Of a DNA stretch of 64,000 nucleotides, positions 54,141 to 63,607 are shown piece by piece. Location: the NCBI GenBank assembly GCA_963713965.1, contig OY970217.1, positions 1,240,001-1,304,000 on the forward strand, read 5' to 3'. The position numbers were made by a program, and so were the translations under genes. The notes beneath the pieces were generated by a model. It was not told the origin of the DNA and made no database searches. It was given only the letters and a program-made list of their open reading frames with translations. The DNA is from CALAGB01 sp963713965. GTDB lineage: Bacteria; Chloroflexota; Chloroflexia; Thermomicrobiales; Thermomicrobiaceae. Position 1 is the first letter of the stretch, and every line of letters begins with the position of its first letter.

Positions 54141-56582
54141 ATGATGAGCCGTTACGACATGTACTCGGTTCGTTATCCCTTGCTTCCGCTCAAGAACGTG
54201 GTCATCTTCCCGAGAAACGTCGTAACGCTTCTGGTTGGCCGTACCCGTTCCATCCAATCAATCGAAGAAGCGATGAGCCGCGATCGGAAGATTGTCGTCG
54301 TGGCCCATCGAGACCCCAGTTCGGATGATCCTCAGCCGGATGATCTTTTCGAAATCGCGACTCTCGCCGAGGTTTCTTCTATAGAGCACCAGCCGGGCGG
54401 CAATATTCAGGTCTCGCTGGAAGGTTTGAGCCGCGTCAAGATCGTGCAATTCGATCCGGCCAGACCTTTTTATACCGTACGTGCCGAACAGGCGGTCGAG
54501 CGAGTCGCACTGACGCCCGAAGCGCAGGCGCTCCTCAACCACATCCAGGAGTTGGCCAAGCGCTTCCAGGAGGTCAAGAACACCTTCAGCACCGAGGTGA
54601 TGGAGATGGTCCTGGCCACCAACGATCCGGCGCACCTGGCGGACTTGCTCACGACCCAGCTCATCCGAGAGGCCGATCAGCGCCAGAACTTCCTGGAAAA
54701 TCTCGATCCGCTCAATCGGCTCGAACTGCTGACCGTGCACCTGACCACCGATCTCGACCTGGCGGCTCTCGAAGCACGCATCAAGGAGCGCGTTCGGGAG
54801 CAGATTGACAAAAACCAGCGCGAGTACTATCTGCGCGAGCAACTCAAGGTGATCCACGATGAGCTCTCCGGTGAGGGTGGCAGCGAGATCGAGGCGCTGC
54901 GCGTGCGCATTCTGGAACGCGCGCTACCCAAATACGCTGAAGAGAAGCTCTTGAAAGAAGTCACCCGTCTGGAGCGCATGCCGTCCGTTTCGGCGGAGAG
55001 CACGGTCGTCCGTACCTACATTGACACGGTGTTGGGCCTGCCCTGGTCGGAGGAAACGGACGACAATCTCGATTTGGATCATGCTGAGCAGATCTTGAAT
55101 GACGACCATTACGGACTGGACCAGGTCAAGGAGCGCATCCTGGAGTTCCTGGCGGTCCGCAAATTGACCGACGGCAAGGGGGCCATCGGAGCCTCGATCC
55201 TGTGCCTCGTCGGGCCTCCTGGCGTCGGCAAGACCAGCCTCGGACGCTCGGTCGCACGAGCGATGGGACGAGAATTCGTGCGCGTCAGTCTTGGCGGTGT
55301 GCGTGACGAGGCTGAAATCCGTGGACATCGACGCACCTACATCGGCGCCTTCCCGGGTCGCATCGTCGGCGCACTGAAGACGGCCGGCACGATCAACCCG
55401 GTCGTAATCCTCGACGAGCTCGACAAGATGTCCTCCGACTATCGGGGAGATCCGGCCTCGGCCATGCTCGAGGTACTCGACCCGGAGCAGAATAACAGCT
55501 TCTCCGATCACTTCCTCGACATGCCGTACGACCTGTCCAAGGTTCTCTTTATCGCCACGGCCAACTACCTGAACAACATCCCCCGGCCGCTGCGCGATCG
55601 CATGGAGATCATCGAGATCGGTGGCTACATCGAGCAGGAGAAGCTAGAGATCGGTCGGCGTCATCTCTTGCCGAAGCAGACCGAGATCCATGGGCTGAAC
55701 GCCGGCCAGGTCGAGATTCCAGAGAAGATGTGGACGCTCTTGATCCGGCGCTATACGCGAGAGGCCGGAGTCCGTGGGCTTGAACGACAGCTTGCTGGGA
55801 TTTGCCGCAAAGTCGCGCGCGACGTGGTCAAGGGACGAAGCAAGAAGATCCGGCTCACCCAGTCGCGCCTCGAGGATTATCTCGGTCCGCAGCGCTTCGG
55901 ATTCGAACAGGCCATCGGCGAGAGCCAAGTCGGTGTCGCCATTGGGCTCGGGACGACCGAAGTCGGTGGCGAGTTGATTCCGGTCGAGGTCGCTGTACTG
56001 CCAGGCAAAGGCAATTTGACCATTACGGGTCAGGCGGGCAATGTGATGCAGGAGTCGGCACGCGCGGCGTTGAGCTACGCGCGCTCGCGAGCCGGGGCGC
56101 TGCGCATTCCGGTCGATTTCCAGGACAAACACGACCTGCACATTCACCTGCCGGAAGGTGCCGTCCCCAAGGACGGTCCGTCAGCTGGCATCACCATGGC
56201 CACCGCGCTCATTTCGGCCCTCAGCCGGCGGCCGGTCCGCTCCGACGTCGCCATGACGGGCGAAATCACATTGCGTGGCCGCGTCCTCCCCATCGGTGGG
56301 CTGAAAGACAAGGCGCTCGCGGCGCATCGGGTCGGAATTCGACGGCTGATCGCTCCGGAAGATAACCGGCGCGACGTGACCAAGCTGCCAGCCAAGATCG
56401 CGTCCGAGATCGAGTTCCTGTGGGTGGAGAACATGGATCAGGTGATCGCCTACGCGCTCGACTTCACCGAATGCGTCGACGACATTGACCCCACTCTGCA
56501 GGAGCAGCTCGACCAGGACCTGCCAGTGCCGGCGCCGGAGCTTGCCGAAGTGACAGCGGAGTCTCCATCAATCCCGTACTAG
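54141..56582 (+). CDS. lon: ATP-dependent protease Lon
   Basis: The 813-residue protein has the Lon N-domain, the AAA+ core with Walker A GPPGVGKT and Walker B VVILDELDKMSS, and the serine protease domain with the S681/K722 dyad in KDGPSAGI and GGLKDK. It degrades damaged and short-lived regulatory proteins in the cytosol. The size is standard for bacterial Lon. The ATG (or the one directly after it) follows an AAGGA site. A hairpin terminator follows the stop. Confidence 0.97.
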   Translation: MMSRYDMYSVRYPLLPLKNVVIFPRNVVTLLVGRTRSIQSIEEAMSRDRKIVVVAHRDPSSDDPQPDDLFEIATLAEVSSIEHQPGGNIQVSLEGLSRVKIVQFDPARPFYTVRAEQAVERVALTPEAQALLNHIQELAKRFQEVKNTFSTEVMEMVLATNDPAHLADLLTTQLIREADQRQNFLENLDPLNRLELLTVHLTTDLDLAALEARIKERVREQIDKNQREYYLREQLKVIHDELSGEGGSEIEALRVRILERALPKYAEEKLLKEVTRLERMPSVSAESTVVRTYIDTVLGLPWSEETDDNLDLDHAEQILNDDHYGLDQVKERILEFLAVRKLTDGKGAIGASILCLVGPPGVGKTSLGRSVARAMGREFVRVSLGGVRDEAEIRGHRRTYIGAFPGRIVGALKTAGTINPVVILDELDKMSSDYRGDPASAMLEVLDPEQNNSFSDHFLDMPYDLSKVLFIATANYLNNIPRPLRDRMEIIEIGGYIEQEKLEIGRRHLLPKQTEIHGLNAGQVEIPEKMWTLLIRRYTREAGVRGLERQLAGICRKVARDVVKGRSKKIRLTQSRLEDYLGPQRFGFEQAIGESQVGVAIGLGTTEVGGELIPVEVAVLPGKGNLTITGQAGNVMQESARAALSYARSRAGALRIPVDFQDKHDLHIHLPEGAVPKDGPSAGITMATALISALSRRPVRSDVAMTGEITLRGRVLPIGGLKDKALAAHRVGIRRLIAPEDNRRDVTKLPAKIASEIEFLWVENMDQVIAYALDFTECVDDIDPTLQEQLDQDLPVPAPELAEVTAESPSIPY

Positions 56583-56613
56583 TCAACGCGTATCAATTTC
56601 AAAGGTAATTTCG

Positions 56614-56644
56614 TGCGGCGAGGATAATGAATATCCCCGCCGCA
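56614..56644 (+). terminator. Terminator hairpin after lon
   Basis: TGCGGCGAGGATA pairs with TATCCCCGCCGCA (one mismatch) around a 5-base loop. The following TTTGGTT gives a short T-rich tail. It would end the lon transcript. Confidence 0.7.
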
Positions 56645-56809
56645 TTTGGTTCTGTGCGTAATCCGGAATGACCCTTAATAGTTCTTGAACCGGTTTGACG
56701 CTGCGTGTATGGTAGCGAGGTTTTCTGGCGGAGAGGTGACGCGCGACCCGGTCGCCCCTTCCGTACACAGCCAGCGGGTGACTCTGGTGGAACCCATGTC
56801 ACCCTGAGG

Positions 56810-58288
56810 ATGGGACTCGTGGCGCGACTCGCTTCCGACTCGCCGGCCGTCGCGGAAGACGCGAATTCGCCGTCGGTTGGCCCCCGGGAAATCGGCATCT
56901 TCGTCGTCGTTTCGCTCGCCCTGTTGATGTCGAGTATCGACTCCACCATCGTTGCCGTCGGTCTCCCCAACATGATGGCAGGACTCCACACGAATCTGGT
57001 CTGGATCGGCTGGGTCATCACCGCCTACAGCTTGATGCAGACCATCATCATGCCCATGGCCGGCAAGCTGAGTGACGACTTCGGCCGCAAGAACCTCTTT
57101 CTCGGTTGCGTGGTCCTCTTCACCGCCAGCTCATTGCTCTGCGCCATCGCGCCCAACGTCTATCTGCTGATCTTCTTCCGCGTGCTGCAAGCCATCGGCG
57201 GTGGCGCCTTCATGCCTTCAGCCGCCGGCATCGTCAGCGACGTCTTTGGGGCCAAGAACCGGGGCACGGCTATCGGGCTCTTCACCAGCGTATTCCCAAT
57301 CGGCGGCATCATTGGCCCGAACCTGGGCGGCTGGGTGATCGATACTTTCAGCTGGCGCGCGATGTTCTCGGTGAACGTCCCCATCGGCATCGTCTTGCTA
57401 GCCGTCGGCATCTTCCTGCTCCCGTCCGGCGGACGAGTCGCCACGAGCCGCAGCATCGATCTCATCGGAGCTGGTGCGTTCGGCGCCGGGATCATCGGCA
57501 TCATGTACGGCATGACCGTCTGGGGGAATCAGATCAGCTTCAGCGCTCAGGTCATCCTATGGGTCGCTCTGGGGCTGGCCGCGCTGGTCTACTTCATTTA
57601 CCACGAGGGTCACACACGCGACCCAATGATCGATCTGCGGCTCTTAAAAGAGCGCGCCTTCTTCGCCGCCAACCTTTACAACCTTCTCTATGGCGCGCTG
57701 GTCTTCGGATTCTTCAGCTTCATCCCTCTCTATGCCACCGAGCAGTACGGAATGTCAGCCAGCGCCTCGGGCTTTATCCTGACTCCGCGCGCGGTGGTGA
57801 TGATCGCGGTCTCGACCATCAGCTCGTTCATGCTGATCCGCTTCGGTTATCGACTCCCGATGATCATTGGCATCATCCTGGTGTCGATCAGCCTCTTCCT
57901 GACAAGTCAAGGCTGGCACGGCGCGACGCTCTTCGGACACGGCGTCAGCAACGTCGTTCTGCTCTCATCACTCATCATGATCAGTGGGTTTGGAGTCGGT
58001 CTCGGCGGTCCCGCCGCCAACAACGCCGCCATCGAGCTGATGCCGGACGCGATAGCGCGCATCACCGGATTGCGCGGCATGTTCCGCACCACGGGCGGTG
58101 TGCTCGGGACGGCCACCATCGTCCTGATCCTGGCCCATTACAAAGATCAGGGCGTCGGGCTCGAGCACGTCTTCCTTGGACTATCGATCCTGGTACTGCT
58201 GGCGATTCCGCCGATCTTCCTGATCCCGGACAACGCCCGCATGCGACGCAAAGCGGCCGGAATCAAGGTCCACGCCTCGATAGAGTGA
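56810..58288 (+). CDS. DHA2-family multidrug MFS transporter
   Basis: About 14 hydrophobic helices with the DHA2 (EmrB/QacA) hallmarks: the TM1 segment LLMSSIDSTIVAVGLPNM with its Asp, WVITAYSLMQT, GKLSDDFGRKN (motif A), FRVLQAIGGGAFMP and FPIGGIIGPNLGGWV (motif C). It likely exports drugs or lipids by proton antiport. The ATG start is uncertain; a GTG three codons later has GAGGATGGGA before it. It is convergent with the histidine kinase gene. Confidence 0.9.
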   Translation: MGLVARLASDSPAVAEDANSPSVGPREIGIFVVVSLALLMSSIDSTIVAVGLPNMMAGLHTNLVWIGWVITAYSLMQTIIMPMAGKLSDDFGRKNLFLGCVVLFTASSLLCAIAPNVYLLIFFRVLQAIGGGAFMPSAAGIVSDVFGAKNRGTAIGLFTSVFPIGGIIGPNLGGWVIDTFSWRAMFSVNVPIGIVLLAVGIFLLPSGGRVATSRSIDLIGAGAFGAGIIGIMYGMTVWGNQISFSAQVILWVALGLAALVYFIYHEGHTRDPMIDLRLLKERAFFAANLYNLLYGALVFGFFSFIPLYATEQYGMSASASGFILTPRAVVMIAVSTISSFMLIRFGYRLPMIIGIILVSISLFLTSQGWHGATLFGHGVSNVVLLSSLIMISGFGVGLGGPAANNAAIELMPDAIARITGLRGMFRTTGGVLGTATIVLILAHYKDQGVGLEHVFLGLSILVLLAIPPIFLIPDNARMRRKAAGIKVHASIE

Positions 58289-58311
58289 GTCGAGCGGATC
58301 CAATCGCCGCG

Positions 58312-59628
58312 CTATGAAGACCCAGGCACCCGCTCGCCGCGCAGTGGATGGCGGCCGATCCAGGCGGAGATCTGGTCGATGCGGCTGAACTCGACCAGCG
58401 GCAAGCGCACCGTCACGTGCGTTCCCTCGCCCAGCGTGCTGGCGATACTCAGCACTCCTCCGTGCGCCTCCACCAACGACTTGGCGATCGAGAGCCCGAG
58501 CCCGGCGCCGCCGTGTTTGCGCGATCGCGCCACGTCGACCCGCACGAAACGGTTGAAGACCTGGTCGAGTTGATCCGGCGGGATGCCCTCACCGGTATCC
58601 ACCACGTCGAGCAGCGCCTCGGCCCCCTGCCGCCGGGTTGAGACGCGTACCTCGCCACCGCGCGGCGTGTGCTTGATGGCGTTGTCGAGCAGGATCAGCA
58701 ACACCTGCTGGAGACGATCGGGATCAGCCTCAACCACCACCGGCTCGCCGACGAGCTCCACTTCCACCGCGATGCCGTTGTCGGACGCGATCGGCTGAAC
58801 ACGCTGCACCGCTTCATGCGCTGACTCGACCAAATCGAGCGGGGCGACGGCCAGACCAAGTTCGCCCAGGTCGGACCGCGCCAGGGTCAGAAGATCTCCG
58901 GCGAGCCGTTCGAGGCGCAGAATCTCGTCACGGATGTCGTCGAAGAGCTCGCCATTTTCCTTGAGCGGCTCGTTACGGTGCCGATCGAGCAGGTCGGTCG
59001 CGGAATGCAGGATCGTCAACGGTGTGCGCAGCTCGTGGGAGGCATCCGCGATGAACTGCTGCTGACGATGGAAGGTCGCCTCGATGGGCACCAGAGCTCT
59101 GCCCGCCAGGAACGAAGCACCGAGAAGTGAAAGACCAAGTCCAATGGCGCCGCCCAGCAGCAGACCGAGCAGCATGCGATGCAGCGCTCGTTCCTCCGGT
59201 GCCAGGCTCTGCCCAACCACGAGGTCAGTCGGGAATCCGCCGCGGACCTGAATCTGGCTCACCTGGATGCGAACCTTGTCGTCGCCAATCTCGATGGACT
59301 TGAACGAGCCCTTGGGCTTGTCGAAGACGTTCTCCGGCAGCTTGCTCACATCGACTGATTGCGGATTAACCAAGATCTTGCCGTCGGTTGAGGCGACGAT
59401 ATAGAAGACGCCGCCACTGAAACCGTCTGAGCCTAAATCCAGGTCATGCGCGTCGAGATCTCGTTGGCTGACCGTGAAGGCGCCCGTACGGCTGGCGAGG
59501 TTGCGATCAACCTCGTTGATCAGGCTGTGGGAAAGCATCACGTAGACGGCGGTGCCAACCACGATGAGGATGAGCCCGAGAATCAGCAGATTCCAGCCGA
59601 GCAGTCGACGGCGAATCTCAGTGAACAC
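58312..59628 (-). CDS. Sensor histidine kinase
   Basis: Two TM helices (about 10-30 and 157-178) bracket an extracytoplasmic sensor region. The dimerisation helix FIADASHELRTPLTILHSA carries the phospho-His, and the ATPase has LLDNAIKHTPRGGEV (N box), DTGEGIPPDQL (G1), and HGGAGLGLSIAKSLVEAHGG (G2). It starts at a GTG 3 bases after the response regulator stop, so the two form a two-component pair. The ligand is unknown. There is no clear HAMP domain. Confidence 0.92.
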   Translation of the reverse strand: MFTEIRRRLLGWNLLILGLILIVVGTAVYVMLSHSLINEVDRNLASRTGAFTVSQRDLDAHDLDLGSDGFSGGVFYIVASTDGKILVNPQSVDVSKLPENVFDKPKGSFKSIEIGDDKVRIQVSQIQVRGGFPTDLVVGQSLAPEERALHRMLLGLLLGGAIGLGLSLLGASFLAGRALVPIEATFHRQQQFIADASHELRTPLTILHSATDLLDRHRNEPLKENGELFDDIRDEILRLERLAGDLLTLARSDLGELGLAVAPLDLVESAHEAVQRVQPIASDNGIAVEVELVGEPVVVEADPDRLQQVLLILLDNAIKHTPRGGEVRVSTRRQGAEALLDVVDTGEGIPPDQLDQVFNRFVRVDVARSRKHGGAGLGLSIAKSLVEAHGGVLSIASTLGEGTHVTVRLPLVEFSRIDQISAWIGRHPLRGERVPGSS

Positions 59629-59630
59629 CG

Positions 59631-60302
59631 CTAGTCCCTGATGGTGTAGCCGACGCCGCGCACCGTTCGGATGAGCGGGCGTTGAAAGCCACGATCAACT
59701 TTGTTCCGCAAGTAATGAATGTACGTTTCGACCACGTTCGACGTCAATGTGGCGTCGTATCCCCACACGTGATCGCTGAGCTGCGTCTTGGTGAGGACCT
59801 GCCCGCGATGACGCATCAGGTACTCGAGCACGTCGAACTCCTTGGTCGTCAATTCGATGGTCTGATCGCCACGTCGTGCCACACGTGCGCCGAGGTCGAG
59901 CGTCAGATCAGCCACGTGCAACGCCTGGTCGTCCGGCTCCTCGGCGGCTCGGCGGACGAGCGCGCGGATCCGCGCGTGAAGCTCGTCCATCGAGAAGGGC
60001 TTCACCAGATAATCATCGGCCCCGGCGTCAAGTCCCCGTACTCTATCCGGAACGCTGTCGCGCGCCGTCAGCATGAGGATCGGCGTGCGCACCCGCTGTT
60101 TGCGCAGATTGCGGCAGACGGTCAGACCGTCCATCTGAGGCAAGAGGATATCGAGCACCACGATGTCGAACGCGCCGGAAAGGGCGCGCTGCAGTCCGTC
60201 CAGACCGTCATGGGAAACCTCGACCCGGTTTCCCGCCTCTTTGAGACCACGCGCCACGATCCTCGCGACCCGTTCATCATCTTCAACGACCAGCACATAC
60301 AT
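59631..60302 (-). CDS. OmpR/PhoB-family response regulator
   Basis: Receiver: VVEDDERVARIVARGL, phospho-Asp in FDIVVLDILLPQMDG, LTARDSVPD and LVKPFSMDEL. DNA-binding winged helix: ELTTKEFDVLEYLMRHRGQVLTKTQL and VDRGFQRPLIRTVRGVGYTI. It is phosphorylated by the kinase encoded next. The ATG chosen begins the family sequence; the frame opens 7 codons earlier at a GTG without a site. Confidence 0.93.
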   Translation of the reverse strand: MYVLVVEDDERVARIVARGLKEAGNRVEVSHDGLDGLQRALSGAFDIVVLDILLPQMDGLTVCRNLRKQRVRTPILMLTARDSVPDRVRGLDAGADDYLVKPFSMDELHARIRALVRRAAEEPDDQALHVADLTLDLGARVARRGDQTIELTTKEFDVLEYLMRHRGQVLTKTQLSDHVWGYDATLTSNVVETYIHYLRNKVDRGFQRPLIRTVRGVGYTIRD

Positions 60303-60323
60303 CGTCTCGTTCGTCCTCTTCAC

Positions 60324-60642
60324 GTCAGGATGACGCCGGCGTTGTTCTCAGCCGTTTCCAATCTTGCCCCACTAGGCTTCTCACTGACGACTCTGAGAGC
60401 CCGGAAGTCGGCGAGTCGTGATACACACCCTGGTCAGGTTGTCGTTTGACGGCCCATCGCTCCGGCGAACGGCGGGGCTACGAAGCTCGACAATCCAGGT
60501 TGGCCAGCAAGACGTAGCAGCAAGGTGAGAAGCGAACCCTGATGAAACCAGGTAAACGGACGATTCAGTCTTGCTTAACCCGTCACTCATGGCTCATTCA
60601 GTTGATTCGCGCATCATGGTACACGTACCTAAAGGATACGGC
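60324..60642. other. Intergenic region between divergent operons
   Basis: No gene is supported here. The segment must hold promoters for the two-component pair and for the electron-transfer cluster. I could not assign them by eye. Confidence 0.4.
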
Positions 60643-61965
60643 TTGATTCCGTCCGAAACGATTCATTCTCACGAGATGACACCTTTGAGCAAGAATCGTC
60701 TGCTCGATCCGACGCAGACGACACGTGAGACGCTACGCGACTATCGAGAGCACGGCGGCTACGACCGCGCCGCCTGGAGCTGGACGCCGGCCGAACTCAT
60801 TGACCTCATTACTCAGAGCGGATTGCTCGGCCGCGGGGGATCGGCCTTTCCAACCGGACGCAAGTGGAGGGCTGTCGCGGACCAACCGGGCCGCCACGCT
60901 GTCCTGGTCAACGCCGCTGAGTCGGAACCGGCCAGCCGCAAAGACGAGGCGCTGCTCCTGCTTCGACCGCATCTGGTTATTGAGGGAGCGCTGATTGCGG
61001 CGCACGCCGTTGGTGCCAGCGATCTGATCTTCTACCTCCATTCTGGTTCGTCCCAGATCGAGGAATCGATCTCGGAGGCAGTCAAAGAACTCGACCGGAG
61101 CGGCTCCAATCCCCCAAACATCCGATTGGTGACGGCGGAGCCGGGTTACGTGGCAGGCGAGGAGACGGCGGCCATTCAGCGAGTCAACGGGCACGCGGCC
61201 AAGCCCACGGCAAAGCCGCCGCGTCCCTTCGAACGAGGGATCAGGCGTCGACCGACACTCGTGCAGAACGTCGAGACGCTGGCCAATGTGCCGCTCATCG
61301 TCACGCACGGGGTCGACTGGTTTCGCTCCATCGGTACGCCAGAGCTTCCTGGGACGCTTCTCATCACGCTCACCGGCGCCGTCGCCAATCCCGGCGTGTA
61401 CGAAGTTCCGGGCGGAGCTGAGATCAGTTGGATCCTGGACGAGACGGGAGGGCTCGAACGAGGCGAATCCCTCTACGCGCTCCTTCCCGGCGGGTATTTC
61501 TCCGGTTGGCTGCGCGAACAGGACGTCCGACGCGGCGCGACTTTGCAGCCCGACAGCCTGCGTCAGTATGGCGCCGCGTTGGGGACCGCCGCGATCACCG
61601 TTGTCCCAAATTCGGTCTGTGGTCTCAGGCAGGCGGCGGCGTTGCTGCGCTTCTTCGCCGAGGAGTCAGCGCGCCAGTGCGGCCCGTGCACCTTTGGCAC
61701 CTCAGCCATGGCAGACATTCTTGAACGCGTAGTTTACGGACGCGCCGATTCAGACGACCTCAATCGTCTGCGCAGGTATGCCGAGGAGATGCTGCCGCGA
61801 CGTGGAGCGTGCGGCCATCTCGATGGAGCGGCCCTGGCCGCCCGTTCGGCCCTCGAGGTTTTTCGTAACGAGATCCCGCAGCACATGAGAAACGGCAACT
61901 GTGGTCGTGCAAATCGCGTCATCCTGCCGGGACTGGAAAGATACGGAGACGATGGGCAGGAGTAA
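60643..61965 (+). CDS. NuoF-like NADH dehydrogenase subunit
   Basis: FMN/NADH binding is shown by GLLGRGGSAFPTGRKW and the VNAAESEPASRKDE segment. An SLBB-like part (LTGAVANPGVYEVPGG) follows, then an iron-sulfur region with QCGPCTFGTSAMAD and RRGACGHLDG. Compared with canonical NuoF (CxxCxxC), the third Cys is replaced by Gly. It probably feeds electrons from NADH into the ferredoxin encoded next. The TTG at 60643 has AAAGGA 6 bases upstream; later ATG codons are possible. It is first in the electron-transfer cluster. Confidence 0.85.
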   Translation: MIPSETIHSHEMTPLSKNRLLDPTQTTRETLRDYREHGGYDRAAWSWTPAELIDLITQSGLLGRGGSAFPTGRKWRAVADQPGRHAVLVNAAESEPASRKDEALLLLRPHLVIEGALIAAHAVGASDLIFYLHSGSSQIEESISEAVKELDRSGSNPPNIRLVTAEPGYVAGEETAAIQRVNGHAAKPTAKPPRPFERGIRRRPTLVQNVETLANVPLIVTHGVDWFRSIGTPELPGTLLITLTGAVANPGVYEVPGGAEISWILDETGGLERGESLYALLPGGYFSGWLREQDVRRGATLQPDSLRQYGAALGTAAITVVPNSVCGLRQAAALLRFFAEESARQCGPCTFGTSAMADILERVVYGRADSDDLNRLRRYAEEMLPRRGACGHLDGAALAARSALEVFRNEIPQHMRNGNCGRANRVILPGLERYGDDGQE

Positions 61966-62227
61966 ATCATCATCCAGCACGCGCCGTTACCTGCGAATCC
62001 GCGTGAATCCCATCAAGTGCACCGCGTTTGGATTTTGCGGCGAGTTTCTGCCGGAGGTCTTCGATCTCGACGATTGGGGCTATGCCTGGTTGCAGCGCTC
62101 GGAAGTGCCGATGTCGCTGGAAGAGGCGGTCTACGAAACGGCTCGATGCTGTCCGACCGGCGCGATCTCCGTTGAAGTCGTCGAGGAATCCAGATCCGAC
62201 GAGCCAAAGCGCTCAAGATCTCGATAG
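61952..62227 (+). CDS. Single-cluster ferredoxin
   Basis: This 91-residue ferredoxin has KCTAFGFCGEFLPEVFDL and RCCPTGAIS, the three-Cys spacing of 3Fe-4S or labile 4Fe-4S monocluster ferredoxins. Its ATG overlaps the last codons of the NuoF-like gene, so they are translated together. It likely accepts electrons from that protein. The C-terminal tail is Lys/Arg/Ser rich. Confidence 0.88.
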   Translation: MGRSKSSSSTRRYLRIRVNPIKCTAFGFCGEFLPEVFDLDDWGYAWLQRSEVPMSLEEAVYETARCCPTGAISVEVVEESRSDEPKRSRSR

Positions 62228-62269
62228 CCGTCCATTCATTACCGATTGCATCATGGAGAGAAACGAATC

Positions 62270-62653
62270 ATGGCAAGCAGCTCTCGAACGGCGGACAACG
62301 CCACGCATTTACCCAAGACGCTGAGTCGGCACGGCTCCAATCAACGAGACTGGATCATTTCGCGCATCCGGCTGGTGCGCAGGCTCACCGTAGTGCTCAG
62401 CTTCGCCGGCGGCGCCATCTTCACCGGGCTGGCACTGCGACACTCGACCCTGCCCAGCAGCGCGGCGCCTCTGCCCGCGAGTGACACCACCGTGACGTCG
62501 TCGACGCAGCCGGTCCAATCTGACAACGCGCCGAGTCAGTCTCTGTTCGACAGTCAGTCGTCGAGAAGCTTCTCGGTCGCGCCGGCAGCACCGGCTCCAC
62601 AAACGTCACAGCCGACCACCACGCGATCACGGCATCGCTCGGGTACGTCGTAG
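62270..62653 (+). CDS. Single-TM protein with Ser/Thr/Pro tail
   Basis: The 127-residue protein has one membrane helix (about 33-50) and a low-complexity extracellular tail rich in Ser, Thr, Pro and Ala. I do not recognise the family. Its place between the ferredoxin and ApbE genes suggests a scaffold in the same transmembrane electron-transfer unit. It carries no cysteine and no obvious SGAT flavinylation site. A GGAG site lies 11 bases before the ATG. Confidence 0.65.
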   Translation: MASSSRTADNATHLPKTLSRHGSNQRDWIISRIRLVRRLTVVLSFAGGAIFTGLALRHSTLPSSAAPLPASDTTVTSSTQPVQSDNAPSQSLFDSQSSRSFSVAPAAPAPQTSQPTTTRSRHRSGTS

Positions 62654-62659
62654 TCGCGT

Positions 62660-63604
62660 GTGACGAACGTCATGATGAGCACGACCGTTACTGATATCAA
62701 CACCGCTCGCTTCGATGCGCTTGGAACCGAAATCGTGGTCTCGGTCACTGACGTCATCTATCTTGGCATGGTGCTGGAGTACACGCATCAGTGCATCGAC
62801 GACATTGACCGAACATTCAGCCGCTTTCGCTCCGACAGTGAGTTGGAGCGCCTGCACCGGGATGGCGGACGTACCCACAGTGCGTCGCCCTTGTTTATCG
62901 AGTTGCTGAGCCTCGCGCTGAACGCCGCGCGTTCCACTGGGGGTCTCTTCGATCCGACGATCCGCGATGCGCTCGAAGCAGCTGGCTACGATCGCAGCAT
63001 CGAGCTCATCGAGTCCGGCGGTCCTGGTGGTGAGCGTGAATATCTTCCCGCGGGTCGCTGGCAGGAGATCGAGTTCGATGAGCGACGCGGTGACGTGCGC
63101 ATTCCAGACGGCGTGCGGCTCGATTTCGGGGGCATCGGCAAAGGGTTCGCCGTCGACTACACACTTCGCGGTCTGCCGCCGGTCGACTGCGGCGTCCTGA
63201 TCAGTGCTGGTGGGGATCTGGCCGTGGCCGGTCCAGCGCCCGACGGCGGCTGGATCTGCGACATCGAATCCACGACTCAGGCTGACGCGGACGAGACGGT
63301 CATGCTCGAATCGGGCGCCATCGCCACTTCGGGGCTCGGTCGCCGCACCTGGATGCGCGATGGAAACGCACTGCACCACCTGATCGATCCAATGAGTGGG
63401 AAACCAGCACATAGCCCCTGGACCTTCGTGACCGTCATCGCCGGCACGTGCGTGGCCGCAGATGTGGCTGCCAAGACGGCCTTTCTCAAAGGTGTGGCGG
63501 GACCTGACTGGATCGAATCGATAGGCATTGCCGGGCGCTTTCGCGCACTGGATGGGTCGATCACGCGCACGACCCGATGGCCGATCCGCACCGAGGAGTC
63601 CTGA
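62660..63604 (+). CDS. FAD:protein FMN transferase (ApbE family)
   Basis: ApbE attaches FMN covalently to Thr or Ser of extracytoplasmic electron carriers. The family motifs are seen: FDALGTEIVV at the start, SRFRSDSELERL, GGLFDPTIRDAL, RLDFGGIGKGFAVD, VLISAGGDL, IATSGLGRR and HHLIDPMSGKP. The DxxxG-type metal and FAD residues are intact. No signal peptide is obvious, so where it acts is unclear. The start is a GTG; ATG codons lie 4-5 codons later. The partner FMN-accepting protein is probably just beyond the window. Confidence 0.9.
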   Translation: MTNVMMSTTVTDINTARFDALGTEIVVSVTDVIYLGMVLEYTHQCIDDIDRTFSRFRSDSELERLHRDGGRTHSASPLFIELLSLALNAARSTGGLFDPTIRDALEAAGYDRSIELIESGGPGGEREYLPAGRWQEIEFDERRGDVRIPDGVRLDFGGIGKGFAVDYTLRGLPPVDCGVLISAGGDLAVAGPAPDGGWICDIESTTQADADETVMLESGAIATSGLGRRTWMRDGNALHHLIDPMSGKPAHSPWTFVTVIAGTCVAADVAAKTAFLKGVAGPDWIESIGIAGRFRALDGSITRTTRWPIRTEES

Positions 63605-63607
63605 GCC

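Noticed and set aside
57106..58317. 403-residue plus-strand frame over the DHA2 transporter
   Set aside because: Arg/His-rich alternate frame of a gene with clear MFS motifs.
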